DNA from: Afipia sp.
GTDB lineage: Bacteria; Pseudomonadota; Alphaproteobacteria; Rhizobiales; Xanthobacteraceae
DNA length: 64,000 nucleotides
NCBI GenBank assembly: GCA_017308595.1
Contig: JAFKER010000005.1
Coordinates: 754,950-818,949 of the forward strand
Direction of reading: 5' to 3'
Positions 54,761 through 61,742 of this stretch are shown here, piece by piece. The position numbers and the translations under genes are program-made. Every line of letters starts with the position of its first letter. Position 1 is the first letter of the stretch. The notes under the pieces were generated by a model. That model searched no databases and was not told where the DNA came from. It saw nothing but the letters and a program-made list of their open reading frames with translations.

Positions 54761-55506
54761 AGGCTGCGGTTGAGACCACGCGGCTCCGCTGGCGGCAGGC
54801 GTGGCGGATCATCGCCTCGCGGTATCCGCCGATCGCGCTGTTCGAGCGCGTGTCGGACAATCCTGCGGTGTGGGACGTATTGATCGAACTCGAGCAGGCG
54901 ACCAATCCGCGCGTGCGCGACGAAGCGGGCGAAATCGCGCTGGTACCGCCGGAGCGGCGCGTCACAGGCCCGAATGCATCCTGGGTGATGGCGCCGTTTA
55001 CCCATGTGAACCGCAGCGGCTCGCGATTTTCGGATGGCAGCTATGGCGTCTATTACGCCGCGCGCTCGCTACAGACCGCGATCCGGGAAACCGGGTATCA
55101 CTTCGCGCGCTTTGCCGCCGACTCGAACGATCCGCCGCGCCGCGAGGATATGCGTGTGCTGCTTGGCAACGTCAGCGCGACATTGCACGATGTTTCGAGA
55201 CTGGATGAAAAGGCGAAGCGGCGGATTTTGCATACGCAAAACTATACGCACAGCCGCGCCTTTGCGGCGGATTTGCGCGAGGAAGGCAGCGACGGCATCG
55301 TCTATCCGAGCGTGCGAGACGAGGGCGGCTCATGCATCGCGGCCTTCTGGCCAGATGTGCCCGGCGTTCCGGTGCAGGAACGGCATCTGCAATACGAATG
55401 GGATGGCGCGCGCTTCAGCCGCTGGTTCGATTATAAAGAGGAGAGGTGGGTTGACGCTCTGAATCCCCGCCCGCATGGATCGCAGCGCGGAGCGTCTCAA
55501 GATTGA
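54757..55506 (+). CDS. RES-domain toxin (NAD+-degrading type)
   Basis: 249 aa from GTG 54757, the start coupled to the antitoxin stop; the frame is open further upstream but only as an overlap of the antitoxin gene. The residues that name the family are seen: Arg in IALFERVSDNPAVW, Glu in QTAIRETGYHFAR and Ser in DGIVYPSVRDEGG, with SRFSDGSYGVYYAARSLQTA between. RES toxins such as MbcT break down NAD+ and arrest or kill the cell unless bound by the antitoxin. Its last 92 bases overlap an opposite-strand gene. Confidence 0.92.
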   Translation: MKAAVETTRLRWRQAWRIIASRYPPIALFERVSDNPAVWDVLIELEQATNPRVRDEAGEIALVPPERRVTGPNASWVMAPFTHVNRSGSRFSDGSYGVYYAARSLQTAIRETGYHFARFAADSNDPPRREDMRVLLGNVSATLHDVSRLDEKAKRRILHTQNYTHSRAFAADLREEGSDGIVYPSVRDEGGSCIAAFWPDVPGVPVQERHLQYEWDGARFSRWFDYKEERWVDALNPRPHGSQRGASQD

Positions 55507-55660
55507 GCGCATTGACCGCATCGGTCAGTTCATCGTCCGCGAAAATAGCGAAGAGCTTGCTCAAGGTCCTGGCACAGTCGCGCGGGCCGGGTTCGATGTA
55601 TTCGGCCAGAATGCCCTGTGCCCTGGATACCGCGTCGAGAACACACTCCTGAGAAGTCAT
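55415..55660 (-). CDS. Unknown 81-aa protein overlapping the RES gene end
   Basis: 81 aa from ATG 55660, with GGAG seven bases upstream. The core (QECVLDAVSRAQGILAEYIE, DDELTDAVNALNLETLRAAI) is helical and coding-like. The last 92 bases run antisense through the toxin 3' end. No family known to me; it may be unrelated to the toxin-antitoxin pair, or an antisense RNA effect on it is possible. Confidence 0.55.
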   Translation of the reverse strand: MTSQECVLDAVSRAQGILAEYIEPGPRDCARTLSKLFAIFADDELTDAVNALNLETLRAAIHAGGDSERQPTSPLYNRTSG

Positions 55661-55772
55661 GATCGGATCTCCACACTGTCATGCGGAAACGGCCGGGCAG
55701 ATATTCTGTTCCATTTGGCGCGCACGAAAATCCGTCCGTTCGCGACGGAATGCTGGAACTTTTTCTGCCGAT

Positions 55773-55955
55773 CTAAACCTGCCGTTCGGTTCCGGGGACA
55801 GCATCGCCGAAACGGGAGAGTTGTGCAGCCCGCTTTTCGAGAAGTTCTGCAACGAAATCAGACACCTCATCGCGCACCCGGCGTTCCTGTTCGGGTGTCA
55901 TTTGCTTGTGCTTCATCGCGAAGGCCTTCATCACGCGATCCACAGCTTCTTTCAT
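55773..55955 (-). CDS. Unknown 60-aa helical protein
   Basis: 60 aa from ATG 55955 with CGAGGTG six bases before it. It is strongly helical and charged (MKAFAMKHKQMTPEQERRVR, DEVSDFVAELLEKRAAQLSR). It resembles short regulatory or chaperone-like proteins but no family is recognised. Divergent from the response regulator that follows. Confidence 0.55.
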   Translation of the reverse strand: MKEAVDRVMKAFAMKHKQMTPEQERRVRDEVSDFVAELLEKRAAQLSRFGDAVPGTERQV

Positions 55956-56069
55956 GGGGCACCTCGTTTCGCAGAAAACGCGGCGGCACGGAATTCGTTC
56001 CTTGTGCGGTGGCGTCGAACTTCCGCCGCGCTTATGCATTGCCTTTTCTCATGGACAAAGGGAGGCCCC

Positions 56070-56450
56070 ATGGGACGTGCTCTGAAACAGACGGTGCTTA
56101 TCGTCGAACACGATCAGATTCAGCGGGAACTCGTCAGCGTGATCTTCGAGGAAAGCGATATGCATGTCATTGCATGCATGAGCGCCGAGGCCGCAGCGGC
56201 TGTGCTGGAGAAGGTCGGGAAAGACCTGACACTGATGTTCACCGACGACGATCTCGAAGGCGAGATGTCGGGTGTTGATCTTGCGAAGATTGCGGTGGAG
56301 CGCTTTCCCGATCTCGATGTCATCGTCACGTCCGGCGAGGACCTCGAAGAGGACGTTCCCGAGAATGTCCTCTTCATGCAGAAGCCATGGCTGCCGCTTG
56401 AACTACTGCGGCAAGCGGAGATCTCGCGGCGGCGGCACGCGATGCATTGA
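56070..56450 (+). CDS. Single-domain response regulator
   Basis: 126 aa from ATG 56070 (AGGGAGG ahead). One receiver domain and no output domain. The phospho-acceptor is D59 (LMFTDDDLEGEMSGVDLA), the switch Thr T87 (VIVTSGED) and the Lys K105 (FMQKPWLP). The acidic pocket is VEHDQ, with His replacing the first acidic residue. Such proteins shuttle phosphate or act by binding. It lies next to the PAS protein gene, which ends on the other strand. Confidence 0.88.
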   Translation: MGRALKQTVLIVEHDQIQRELVSVIFEESDMHVIACMSAEAAAAVLEKVGKDLTLMFTDDDLEGEMSGVDLAKIAVERFPDLDVIVTSGEDLEEDVPENVLFMQKPWLPLELLRQAEISRRRHAMH

Positions 56451-56455
56451 CGAAC

Positions 56456-57058
56456 TTAACACGTCATCGATGCAGTCACATCGAACAAGGCGCCGGGAAA
56501 TCTCACGGGCACCTTGCCGGAGCCCATGAAGCATGAGCCTCTGGCGTAGACCCAGATGATCCGGCTGTTATTAATGACGCGATAAGTCGCTTCGAAGCAT
56601 CCGCCTTCACGCGCGACGCGGTGAACCTTCTCCGAGAAAGGCTTCATATCGTCGGGGTGGATCGCCTTGATATAGTCTTCGAGGGGGCGCCCGCGCGCCG
56701 ATGTTTTCGGATCCAGATCGAATAGTCGTGCCCCTGGCGGGTCGACATAAGCGAGATTGTTGGTGACATCCCAATCCCACATTCCGGTCAATTCGCTCTT
56801 GCCGGTTAATTCGTTCTTGTTGCTGGTTAGCAATGTGTCGCAGGTTTCTTCGTAAGCCTCGGCTGCAGCCATTCGCATCAGATAGTCGAGGGTTCGATAG
56901 TCGCGGTCTTTGGCAAACTCGGCAATTTCCAGACAGAGATCACCGAGTGGTTTGCCTTTTTTACTTTCGAGTATGTTCGCTGAAGGCTGGATTGCTGAAG
57001 GTTGGATTAATGGAAGATGTTGACCGATCTCGATTGGTTCTGAGAGTCGATTTTTCAT
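56456..57058 (-). CDS. PAS domain protein
   Basis: 200 aa. The C-terminal half is a PAS fold (TGMWDWDVTNNLAYVDPPGA, GRPLEDYIKAIHPDDMKPFS, FEATYRVINNSRIIWVYARG). No kinase, cyclase or DNA-binding part is attached. The N-terminus contains two short duplications, IQPSA-IQPSA near residue 18-27 and ELTGK-SELTG near 84-93; the first corresponds to a 15-base imperfect tandem repeat near 56990. It may partner with the adjacent response regulator. Confidence 0.78.
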   Translation of the reverse strand: MKNRLSEPIEIGQHLPLIQPSAIQPSANILESKKGKPLGDLCLEIAEFAKDRDYRTLDYLMRMAAAEAYEETCDTLLTSNKNELTGKSELTGMWDWDVTNNLAYVDPPGARLFDLDPKTSARGRPLEDYIKAIHPDDMKPFSEKVHRVAREGGCFEATYRVINNSRIIWVYARGSCFMGSGKVPVRFPGALFDVTASMTC

Positions 57059-57347
57059 TTGTCACCAATGGGTCATGATGAAGATTTCGAAGAATGCATC
57101 GATCTTTCAAGAGATCATCTTGTTGCACCGGTCCCCGTCTATCCAGATGCTGATCGCGGGGATTAACTTGATGCGACATTCCTAGAAATTGTTCTTCGTA
57201 TCTAACTCCCACCGCAATTTGCTCTTCACAAATTGAAACACGATTCGTTCGCTGAGCGAAGATGAATTGCTTTCGGCACTCGGATTCCGGAGTTCGAGCA
57301 CTTTTTTGTTATCGTCAAAAAAATCTCTTTCGCCGGGGAATCTATCG

Positions 57348-57415
57348 TAGGAAAATAGTCCTTGACAGCGATACACTGTGAAGCTATGGTTTCGGCATGC
57401 TCCAGAGTTGCATCT
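57348..57415 (+). promoter_or_regulatory. Promoter module B, upstream of a small membrane protein
   Basis: TTGACA at 57362-57367 and TATGGT at 57385-57390 with a 17-base spacer; the start of transcription is expected near 57397. The block is the second copy of the module at 54209-54276. TTGCAT, the half-site of the antitoxin palindrome, lies at 57408-57413. The surrounding 57059-57528 region holds no other gene that I accept. Confidence 0.72.
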
Positions 57416-57528
57416 GAAGCGAGGCGGCGGGGCACAGTCTGTCTTCAGTTCAGGAACCGCCTCCATCATGAGGCGTTGCCATTCATCACATGCGCGGATC
57501 ATCGCGCGTTCGAATGAATGAGGATGTC

Positions 57529-57693
57529 ATGGCAAAGGTCGAACACGCGGACGGACATCGCCGGATTGTCGAAACACCCACCGAAGCGCGGCAGGCGGAG
57601 CCGGGGCCTTCGATCCTGGCACTGCTCACGATCAGCACCATTGCAGCGATCTTCGTTCTGGCGATCGTGTGGTTCCTGTTCTTCAGGACGTAG
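57529..57693 (+). CDS. Small single-span membrane protein
   Basis: 54 aa from ATG 57529 (GAGG six bases ahead). A short charged cytoplasmic part (MAKVEHADGHRRIVETPTEA) precedes one helix (LALLTISTIAAIFVLAIVWF). It is the only gene downstream of promoter module B. Small membrane proteins of this kind can be regulators or toxins; no family recognised. Confidence 0.6.
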   Translation: MAKVEHADGHRRIVETPTEARQAEPGPSILALLTISTIAAIFVLAIVWFLFFRT

Positions 57694-57702
57694 AATCTTT
57701 TC

Positions 57703-57815
57703 GTCATTGCGATGAGCGCTTCCGACGAAGCAGTCCGGTATTGCTTTTAAAAAGCGGTTTGCGTGCGGATTTTATCATCGGACCGGCCAAGCCGGGCCCG
57801 TCGGCTCGCAATGAC
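57703..57815. repeat. REP-like extragenic inverted repeat
   Basis: GTCATTGCGA (57703-57712) and its reverse complement TCGCAATGAC (57806-57815) bracket a 93-base spacer containing a GAAGCA-type segment. This is the arrangement of dispersed GTCATTGCGA repeats common in rhizobial and other alphaproteobacterial genomes. Only one copy is in the window. It marks the left edge of the phage-like cluster. Confidence 0.6.
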
Positions 57816-57885
57816 AGCCGGACGATTTTGGACACTTGATCGCCGCGCCTTGAGTGCGGCGTTGTCGTTTCAGTGAGACCGTTTC

Positions 57886-58551
57886 ATGCCGAAGAAGCCG
57901 TCCTCAACGCCGCCGAAGAAGCGGGCGGCGAAGAAGGCTGTGCGCAACACGGCGAGAAAAAAAGCTGCCGGGAAGGCGGTTGAGAAAAAGACTATCGTGA
58001 AAAAGCCCGCGTCCAAGCCGGTGGTTTCGAAAGCGGTGCCGCCAACGCGCCCCCGCGCAAAAGTCCTGAACGAACATCCGGGCAATCTTGTCGTGGATGC
58101 GTCTGACCACAGTGCAGTGGAGGCCGTGGCGCGCTCAACCGTTAAAGCGAACCGCGCGGGGCGCGTGCGCAGGTTCACTGCAACCGATGTTGCTGCCGCT
58201 GCTGCTTCATCCGGCGAGACGCCGGCAGGATCGATGGTGGAGCGCGTGAGCAACGCCATCGAACGCGAACTGACCAAGATCGAACGCATTGTCGGGAATC
58301 CCGAACGTCTTGCGCCCGCGCAGCGGATCGAAACCGAAAGCCGCGCCCGCGTGCTGGCCTCACTGGCCCGCACATTGAAAGAAGTCATGCGGCTGCGAGA
58401 GCAGGAACGCGGGGTGGACAACAAGAAGGCCGCCGATGACGACGCTGTGCCCCGAGACCTCGACGAATTCCGCCGCGAACTTTCGCGGCGCCTGGAAGGA
58501 CTGGTCGAAAGCGCAGCGCCGGTTTCTGCTGCAGGGGATGAGCCGGGCTGA
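57886..58551 (+). CDS. Terminase small subunit-like protein of GTA/prophage cluster
   Basis: 221 aa. A Lys-rich, disordered start (SSTPPKKRAAKKAVRNTARK) is followed by a helical part (AGSMVERVSNAIERELTKIE, RARVLASLARTLKEVMRLRE) ending in DAVPRDLDEFRRELSRRL. It occupies the position of the small terminase gene in GTA-type clusters, where it would recognise DNA for packaging; homology is inferred from position and general character. The 3' 116 bases overlap the large terminase start. Confidence 0.65.
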   Translation: MPKKPSSTPPKKRAAKKAVRNTARKKAAGKAVEKKTIVKKPASKPVVSKAVPPTRPRAKVLNEHPGNLVVDASDHSAVEAVARSTVKANRAGRVRRFTATDVAAAAASSGETPAGSMVERVSNAIERELTKIERIVGNPERLAPAQRIETESRARVLASLARTLKEVMRLREQERGVDNKKAADDDAVPRDLDEFRRELSRRLEGLVESAAPVSAAGDEPG

Positions 58552-59806
58552 AATGGAGCTGGTGCTCTCGCGCTGGGACATCTTCGCGCACGAACATCAG
58601 GTGCCGCCGCAGTTCGCGCCGAACGGCCAGCCCTGGCTGACATGGCTTTTGATTGGCGGGCGCGGCGCAGGCAAAACGCGCGCGGGCGCGGAATGGGTGA
58701 GGGCGCAGGCCCTCGGCCTTGCGCCGCTGGCCGACGCGCCGGTCGGGAACATCGCGCTGGTTGGGGAAACAGAGCACGATGTGCGCGAAGTCATGATCGA
58801 AGGTGTGTCAGGACTGCTCGCGGTTCACCGCCGCGATGAACGTCCCGCGTGGATATCTTCGCGCAAACGCCTTGAATGGAGCAATGGCGCGGTGGCCTAT
58901 GCGTTCTCGGCGGAAGATCCCGAAAGCCTGCGTGGTCCGCAGTTCGGCTGCGCATGGAGCGACGAGATGGCGAAATGGCGTTACGCACAGGCGACATTCG
59001 ACATGCTGCAATTCGGTCTGCGGCTCGGCAGCCAGCCACGGCAACTGATTACGACCACGCCGCGGCCCACCGCGCTGATCAAGCGATTGATGCTGGAGCC
59101 GACCAGCGTTGTGACGCGCGCGGGCACACAGGCCAACGCCTATCATCTCGCGCCGACGTTTTTGAAAGGCGTGCTGGCGCGTTACAAGGATACGCGGCTT
59201 GGGCGGCAGGAACTGGACGGCGAGATCATCGAGGACCGGCCTGATGCGCTGTGGTCGCGCGCGCTGATAGAGACATGCCGCGTCGGCGATGCGCCGCCGC
59301 TGGCGCGCATCGTGGTCGCGGTGGATCCGCCGGCTTCAAGTGGCAAGCGCGCCGATGCCTGCGGCCTTGTCGCGGCGGGGATCACCGGCGAAGGCGCGAT
59401 TTATGTGATCGCGGACGAGACGGTCTCGCAGGCGACGCCGTCGGTGTGGGCCGCGAAAGCGATTGCGCTGTGGCGGCGGCTTGAGGCCGATTCACTTGTC
59501 GCAGAGGTCAATCAGGGCGGGGAGATGGTCCGCTCAGTCATCAATGAAGTCGATGCCACTGTGCCGGTGGTATCGGTGCGCGCGCATCGCGGAAAGTTTC
59601 TGCGCGCCGAACCTGTCGCCACGCTCTACGAGCAGGGACGGGTGAAACATGCCGGTCTGTTTCCGGCTCTGGAAGACGAGATGTGCGATTTCGGACCGGG
59701 CGGTTTGTCGTCGGGCCGCTCGCCGGACCGGCTCGATGCCCTGGTCTGGGCGATCGCGTCGCTGACGTTTACGGCGAGGGCACAGCCAAGGGTGCGAAGT
59801 TTTTAG
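58436..59806 (+). CDS. Terminase large subunit (GTA gp2-like)
   Basis: 456 aa. Walker A is in LLIGGRGAGKTRAGAEWV (about 73-90), followed by VALVGETEHDVREVMIEGVS and the adenine or Walker B region FGCAWSDEMAKWRYAQ. The nuclease half has VVAVDPPASSGKRADACGLV and VVSVRAHRGKFLRAEPVAT, then DEMCDFGPGG. The start at 58436 is kept because WKDWSKAQRRFLLQGMSRAE resembles homologues ahead of later ATGs (58538, 58553). It pumps DNA into the prohead. Confidence 0.9.
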   Translation: MTTLCPETSTNSAANFRGAWKDWSKAQRRFLLQGMSRAEMELVLSRWDIFAHEHQVPPQFAPNGQPWLTWLLIGGRGAGKTRAGAEWVRAQALGLAPLADAPVGNIALVGETEHDVREVMIEGVSGLLAVHRRDERPAWISSRKRLEWSNGAVAYAFSAEDPESLRGPQFGCAWSDEMAKWRYAQATFDMLQFGLRLGSQPRQLITTTPRPTALIKRLMLEPTSVVTRAGTQANAYHLAPTFLKGVLARYKDTRLGRQELDGEIIEDRPDALWSRALIETCRVGDAPPLARIVVAVDPPASSGKRADACGLVAAGITGEGAIYVIADETVSQATPSVWAAKAIALWRRLEADSLVAEVNQGGEMVRSVINEVDATVPVVSVRAHRGKFLRAEPVATLYEQGRVKHAGLFPALEDEMCDFGPGGLSSGRSPDRLDALVWAIASLTFTARAQPRVRSF

Positions 59807-59834
59807 GCCGTGCGCAGTTTCTAGATCGAGGTTC

Positions 59835-61013
59835 ATGATGTTCGAAGGTTTGAAACGGATCCTCCGCGCACCCGAAGCGAAAGCCTCGCGCACCTCGCAG
59901 GTGCTGGCATTCGAGAGCGGCGGGCGGGCGCGGTGGACGCCGCGCGATTACGCGGCGCTGGCGCGCGAGGGCTATCTCACCAACGCGATTGTTCATCGCG
60001 CGGTGCGCCTGATCGCCGAGAACGCCGCGTCATGCGGCTTTCTTCTCTATGAAGGCGCGCAGGAGCGGGAGGCGCATCCGCTGCTGCAGCTCTTGAGCAG
60101 GCCGAATGCGCGGCAGGACGGCGCGAGCTTCTTCGAGGCGCTTTACGCGCATATGCTGCTGGCGGGCAATGCCTATGTCGAAGCGGTCGCGCTCGGCGAC
60201 GAGGTGCGCGAACTTTACACATTGCGGCCGGACCGCATGAAGGTCGTGCCGGGTCATGACGGCTGGGCAGAGGCGTATGACTACAGCGTTGCAGGGCGCA
60301 GCGTGCGCTTCGATCAGTTGGCTATGAGCGTGCCGCCGATCCTGCATCTGACGTTCTTTCATCCGCTCGACGATCATTACGGACTCGCACCTGTTGAAGC
60401 GGCAGCGGTCGCGTTGAATACCCACAATTCTGCGTCAGCCTGGAACAAGGCGCTGCTCGACAACGCGGCGCGGCCTTCCGGCGCGCTGGTCTATTCCGGA
60501 CCGGAAGGCGCGGTGTTGTCCGATCAGCAATTCGACCGGCTCAAGCGCGAGCTCACCGACACTTATCAGGGCGCGGTGAATGCCGGGCGTCCGCTGTTGC
60601 TGGAGGGCGGGCTCGACTGGAAGGCGATGTCGCTGACGCCGAAGGACATGGATTTTCTCGACGCGAAGAATTCCGCTGCGCGCGAAATCGCGCTCGCCTT
60701 CGGCGTGCCGCCGATGCTGCTCGGCATTCCCGGCGACAATACCTATGCGAATTTCCAGGAAGCCAACCGCGTGTTCTGGCGGCAGACGGTGCTGCCGCTG
60801 GCGTCGCGTGTCGGCGGCGCGATTGCGCACTGGCTGTCGCCGCAGTTCGGCAAGGGCCTGCGCATCGTGGTGGATAGCGACCGCATCGATGCGCTGGCGT
60901 CCGATCGCGCGGCGCTGTGGGACCGTATCGCCAATGCGCCGTTCCTGACGCTGAACGAGAAGCGTGAAGCGACGGGCTATGCACCTGTTGAAGACGGGAA
61001 CCGGCTTGCATGA
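59835..61013 (+). CDS. HK97-family phage portal protein (GTA gp3-like)
   Basis: 392 aa, normal for the family. Markers are AIVHRAVRLIAENAASCGFL, LLSRPNARQDGASFFEALYA, LAGNAYVEAVALGDEVRELY, and the clip and stem parts (LLEGGLDWKAMSLTPKDMDF, REIALAFGVPPMLLGIPGDN, TYANFQEANRVFWRQTVLPL). It forms the dodecameric entry ring of the capsid. ATG 59835 or 59838. It follows the terminase by 28 bases. Confidence 0.94.
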   Translation: MMFEGLKRILRAPEAKASRTSQVLAFESGGRARWTPRDYAALAREGYLTNAIVHRAVRLIAENAASCGFLLYEGAQEREAHPLLQLLSRPNARQDGASFFEALYAHMLLAGNAYVEAVALGDEVRELYTLRPDRMKVVPGHDGWAEAYDYSVAGRSVRFDQLAMSVPPILHLTFFHPLDDHYGLAPVEAAAVALNTHNSASAWNKALLDNAARPSGALVYSGPEGAVLSDQQFDRLKRELTDTYQGAVNAGRPLLLEGGLDWKAMSLTPKDMDFLDAKNSAAREIALAFGVPPMLLGIPGDNTYANFQEANRVFWRQTVLPLASRVGGAIAHWLSPQFGKGLRIVVDSDRIDALASDRAALWDRIANAPFLTLNEKREATGYAPVEDGNRLA

Positions 61014-61030
61014 CCGCGCGAAAGGTTTCC

Positions 61031-61059
61031 TTGCGGAATCGCGGGCGGGCCACTATCTT
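61031..61059 (+). promoter_or_regulatory. Candidate sigma-70 promoter inside the phage cluster
   Basis: TTGCGG (61031-61036) and TATCTT (61054-61059) are spaced by 17 bases; transcription would begin near 61066, 12 bases before an extended ribosome site. Together with the terminator ending near 61234 it would define an RNA of about 170 bases. Confidence 0.45.
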
Positions 61060-61093
61060 CTTTCTATCGTCAACAACGAAAGGAGGTGGTCCA

Positions 61094-61138
61094 GTGTCTC
61101 ATTCCAAGCGCTGTCACCTCGCTGAGGCCGCCCGCTAA
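61094..61138 (+). CDS. 14-codon ORF behind a near-complete anti-16S ribosome site
   Basis: GAAAGGAGGTGGTCCAG at 61078-61094 matches the complement of the alphaproteobacterial 16S rRNA 3' end at 16 of 17 positions, as I remember that end. The GTG start (61094) follows AGGAGG by seven bases. The peptide is VSHSKRCHLAEAAR. It is a candidate leader peptide or the coding part of a small RNA; it may also only hold ribosomes. Confidence 0.45.
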   Translation: MSHSKRCHLAEAAR

Positions 61139-61234
61139 GCTTATTTAAGCTTCGGACAGGGCGGTCTCTCCGCCTGGTTCAGCGAGATTCGGAAAAGAAG
61201 GCGCGTCGGACATTTCGTTCGGCGCGTCTTTTTT
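61137..61234 (+). terminator. Hairpin series ending in a terminator
   Basis: Three hairpins follow the 14-codon ORF: a perfect 7-bp stem at 61137-61152, a GGCGG/CCGCC stem at 61160-61174, and a 13-pair stem with three G-U pairs (61198-61210 with 61218-61230) that runs into a T tract (61229-61234). The last is an intrinsic terminator on the plus strand; at DNA level it looks like a direct repeat. Confidence 0.65.
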
Positions 61235-61271
61235 GTTGGCCGGCTGCACGCAGCCATTTCAAAGATTCATC

Positions 61272-61487
61272 ATGTCCGATCTGATCCGCATCTTCACCGA
61301 GCGCGGCGACCTCGCGCATCTGGCGCTGCTGCTGTGGGCGCTGGCGGCGAGCGCCGCGTTCCTGACGACGCTGCGCGAACTGGCGGCGGCGTCGCGCCGG
61401 TTCGACGAATTTGTCCGCCAGCTCTCGCGTTTCAACCGCCGGGCCAAGGGCAACCGCAGTCTCTCTCATTTCATCAGCGAGGATTGA
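61272..61487 (+). CDS. Small membrane protein of the phage-like cluster
   Basis: 71 aa from ATG 61272. One transmembrane helix (LAHLALLLWALAASAAFLTT) with a charged C-terminal part (RRFDEFVRQLSRFNRRAKGN). It lies between portal and protease, where the Rhodobacter GTA has its small g3.5 gene. Its function is unknown. Confidence 0.68.
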   Translation: MSDLIRIFTERGDLAHLALLLWALAASAAFLTTLRELAAASRRFDEFVRQLSRFNRRAKGNRSLSHFISED

Positions 61488-61490
61488 TTT

Positions 61491-61682
61491 ATGGATACGT
61501 TGCATACGGTGCTGCGGGCGATACAGCCGGAGAAGAAATCGTCGCCGGATCACCTGACGGTGTTTCGCGAGTTTCTCGCGCATCTCGATCGCATTCAACA
61601 CAAGGCGCCGGTGAAGCCCGTGACCAGGCCCGCGCGCACAAAGCCCGCGCGGCGCAAAATCTCGCGCCGCAAGGCGACGTAA
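61491..61682 (+). CDS. Small basic protein of the phage-like cluster
   Basis: 63 aa. A short helical start (MDTLHTVLRAIQPEKKSSPD) and a basic tail rich in Lys, Arg and Pro (RPARTKPARRKISRRKAT), able to bind nucleic acid. It begins three bases after the preceding stop, so the two are cotranscribed. No family recognised. Confidence 0.62.
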   Translation: MDTLHTVLRAIQPEKKSSPDHLTVFREFLAHLDRIQHKAPVKPVTRPARTKPARRKISRRKAT

Positions 61683-61742
61683 CTCTCTCGTTCCCTCACA
61701 TCGCCAAGCCGTCCCACCCACGCGCTGTTCGCGAGGATGCCC

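Noticed and set aside
54082-57502. Two minus-strand ORFs (54082-54507 and 57182-57502) whose translations share RCN, CRN and RCQGL patches
   Set aside because: The similarity comes from the duplicated promoter module on the other strand, which has exact -35/-10 geometry; outside that block the two translations are unrelated.
61198-61230. Direct repeat GGCGCGTC near 61200 and 61221 as a recombination site
   Set aside because: In RNA the two arms pair over 13 positions with three G-U pairs and run into a T tract, so a terminator explains it better.
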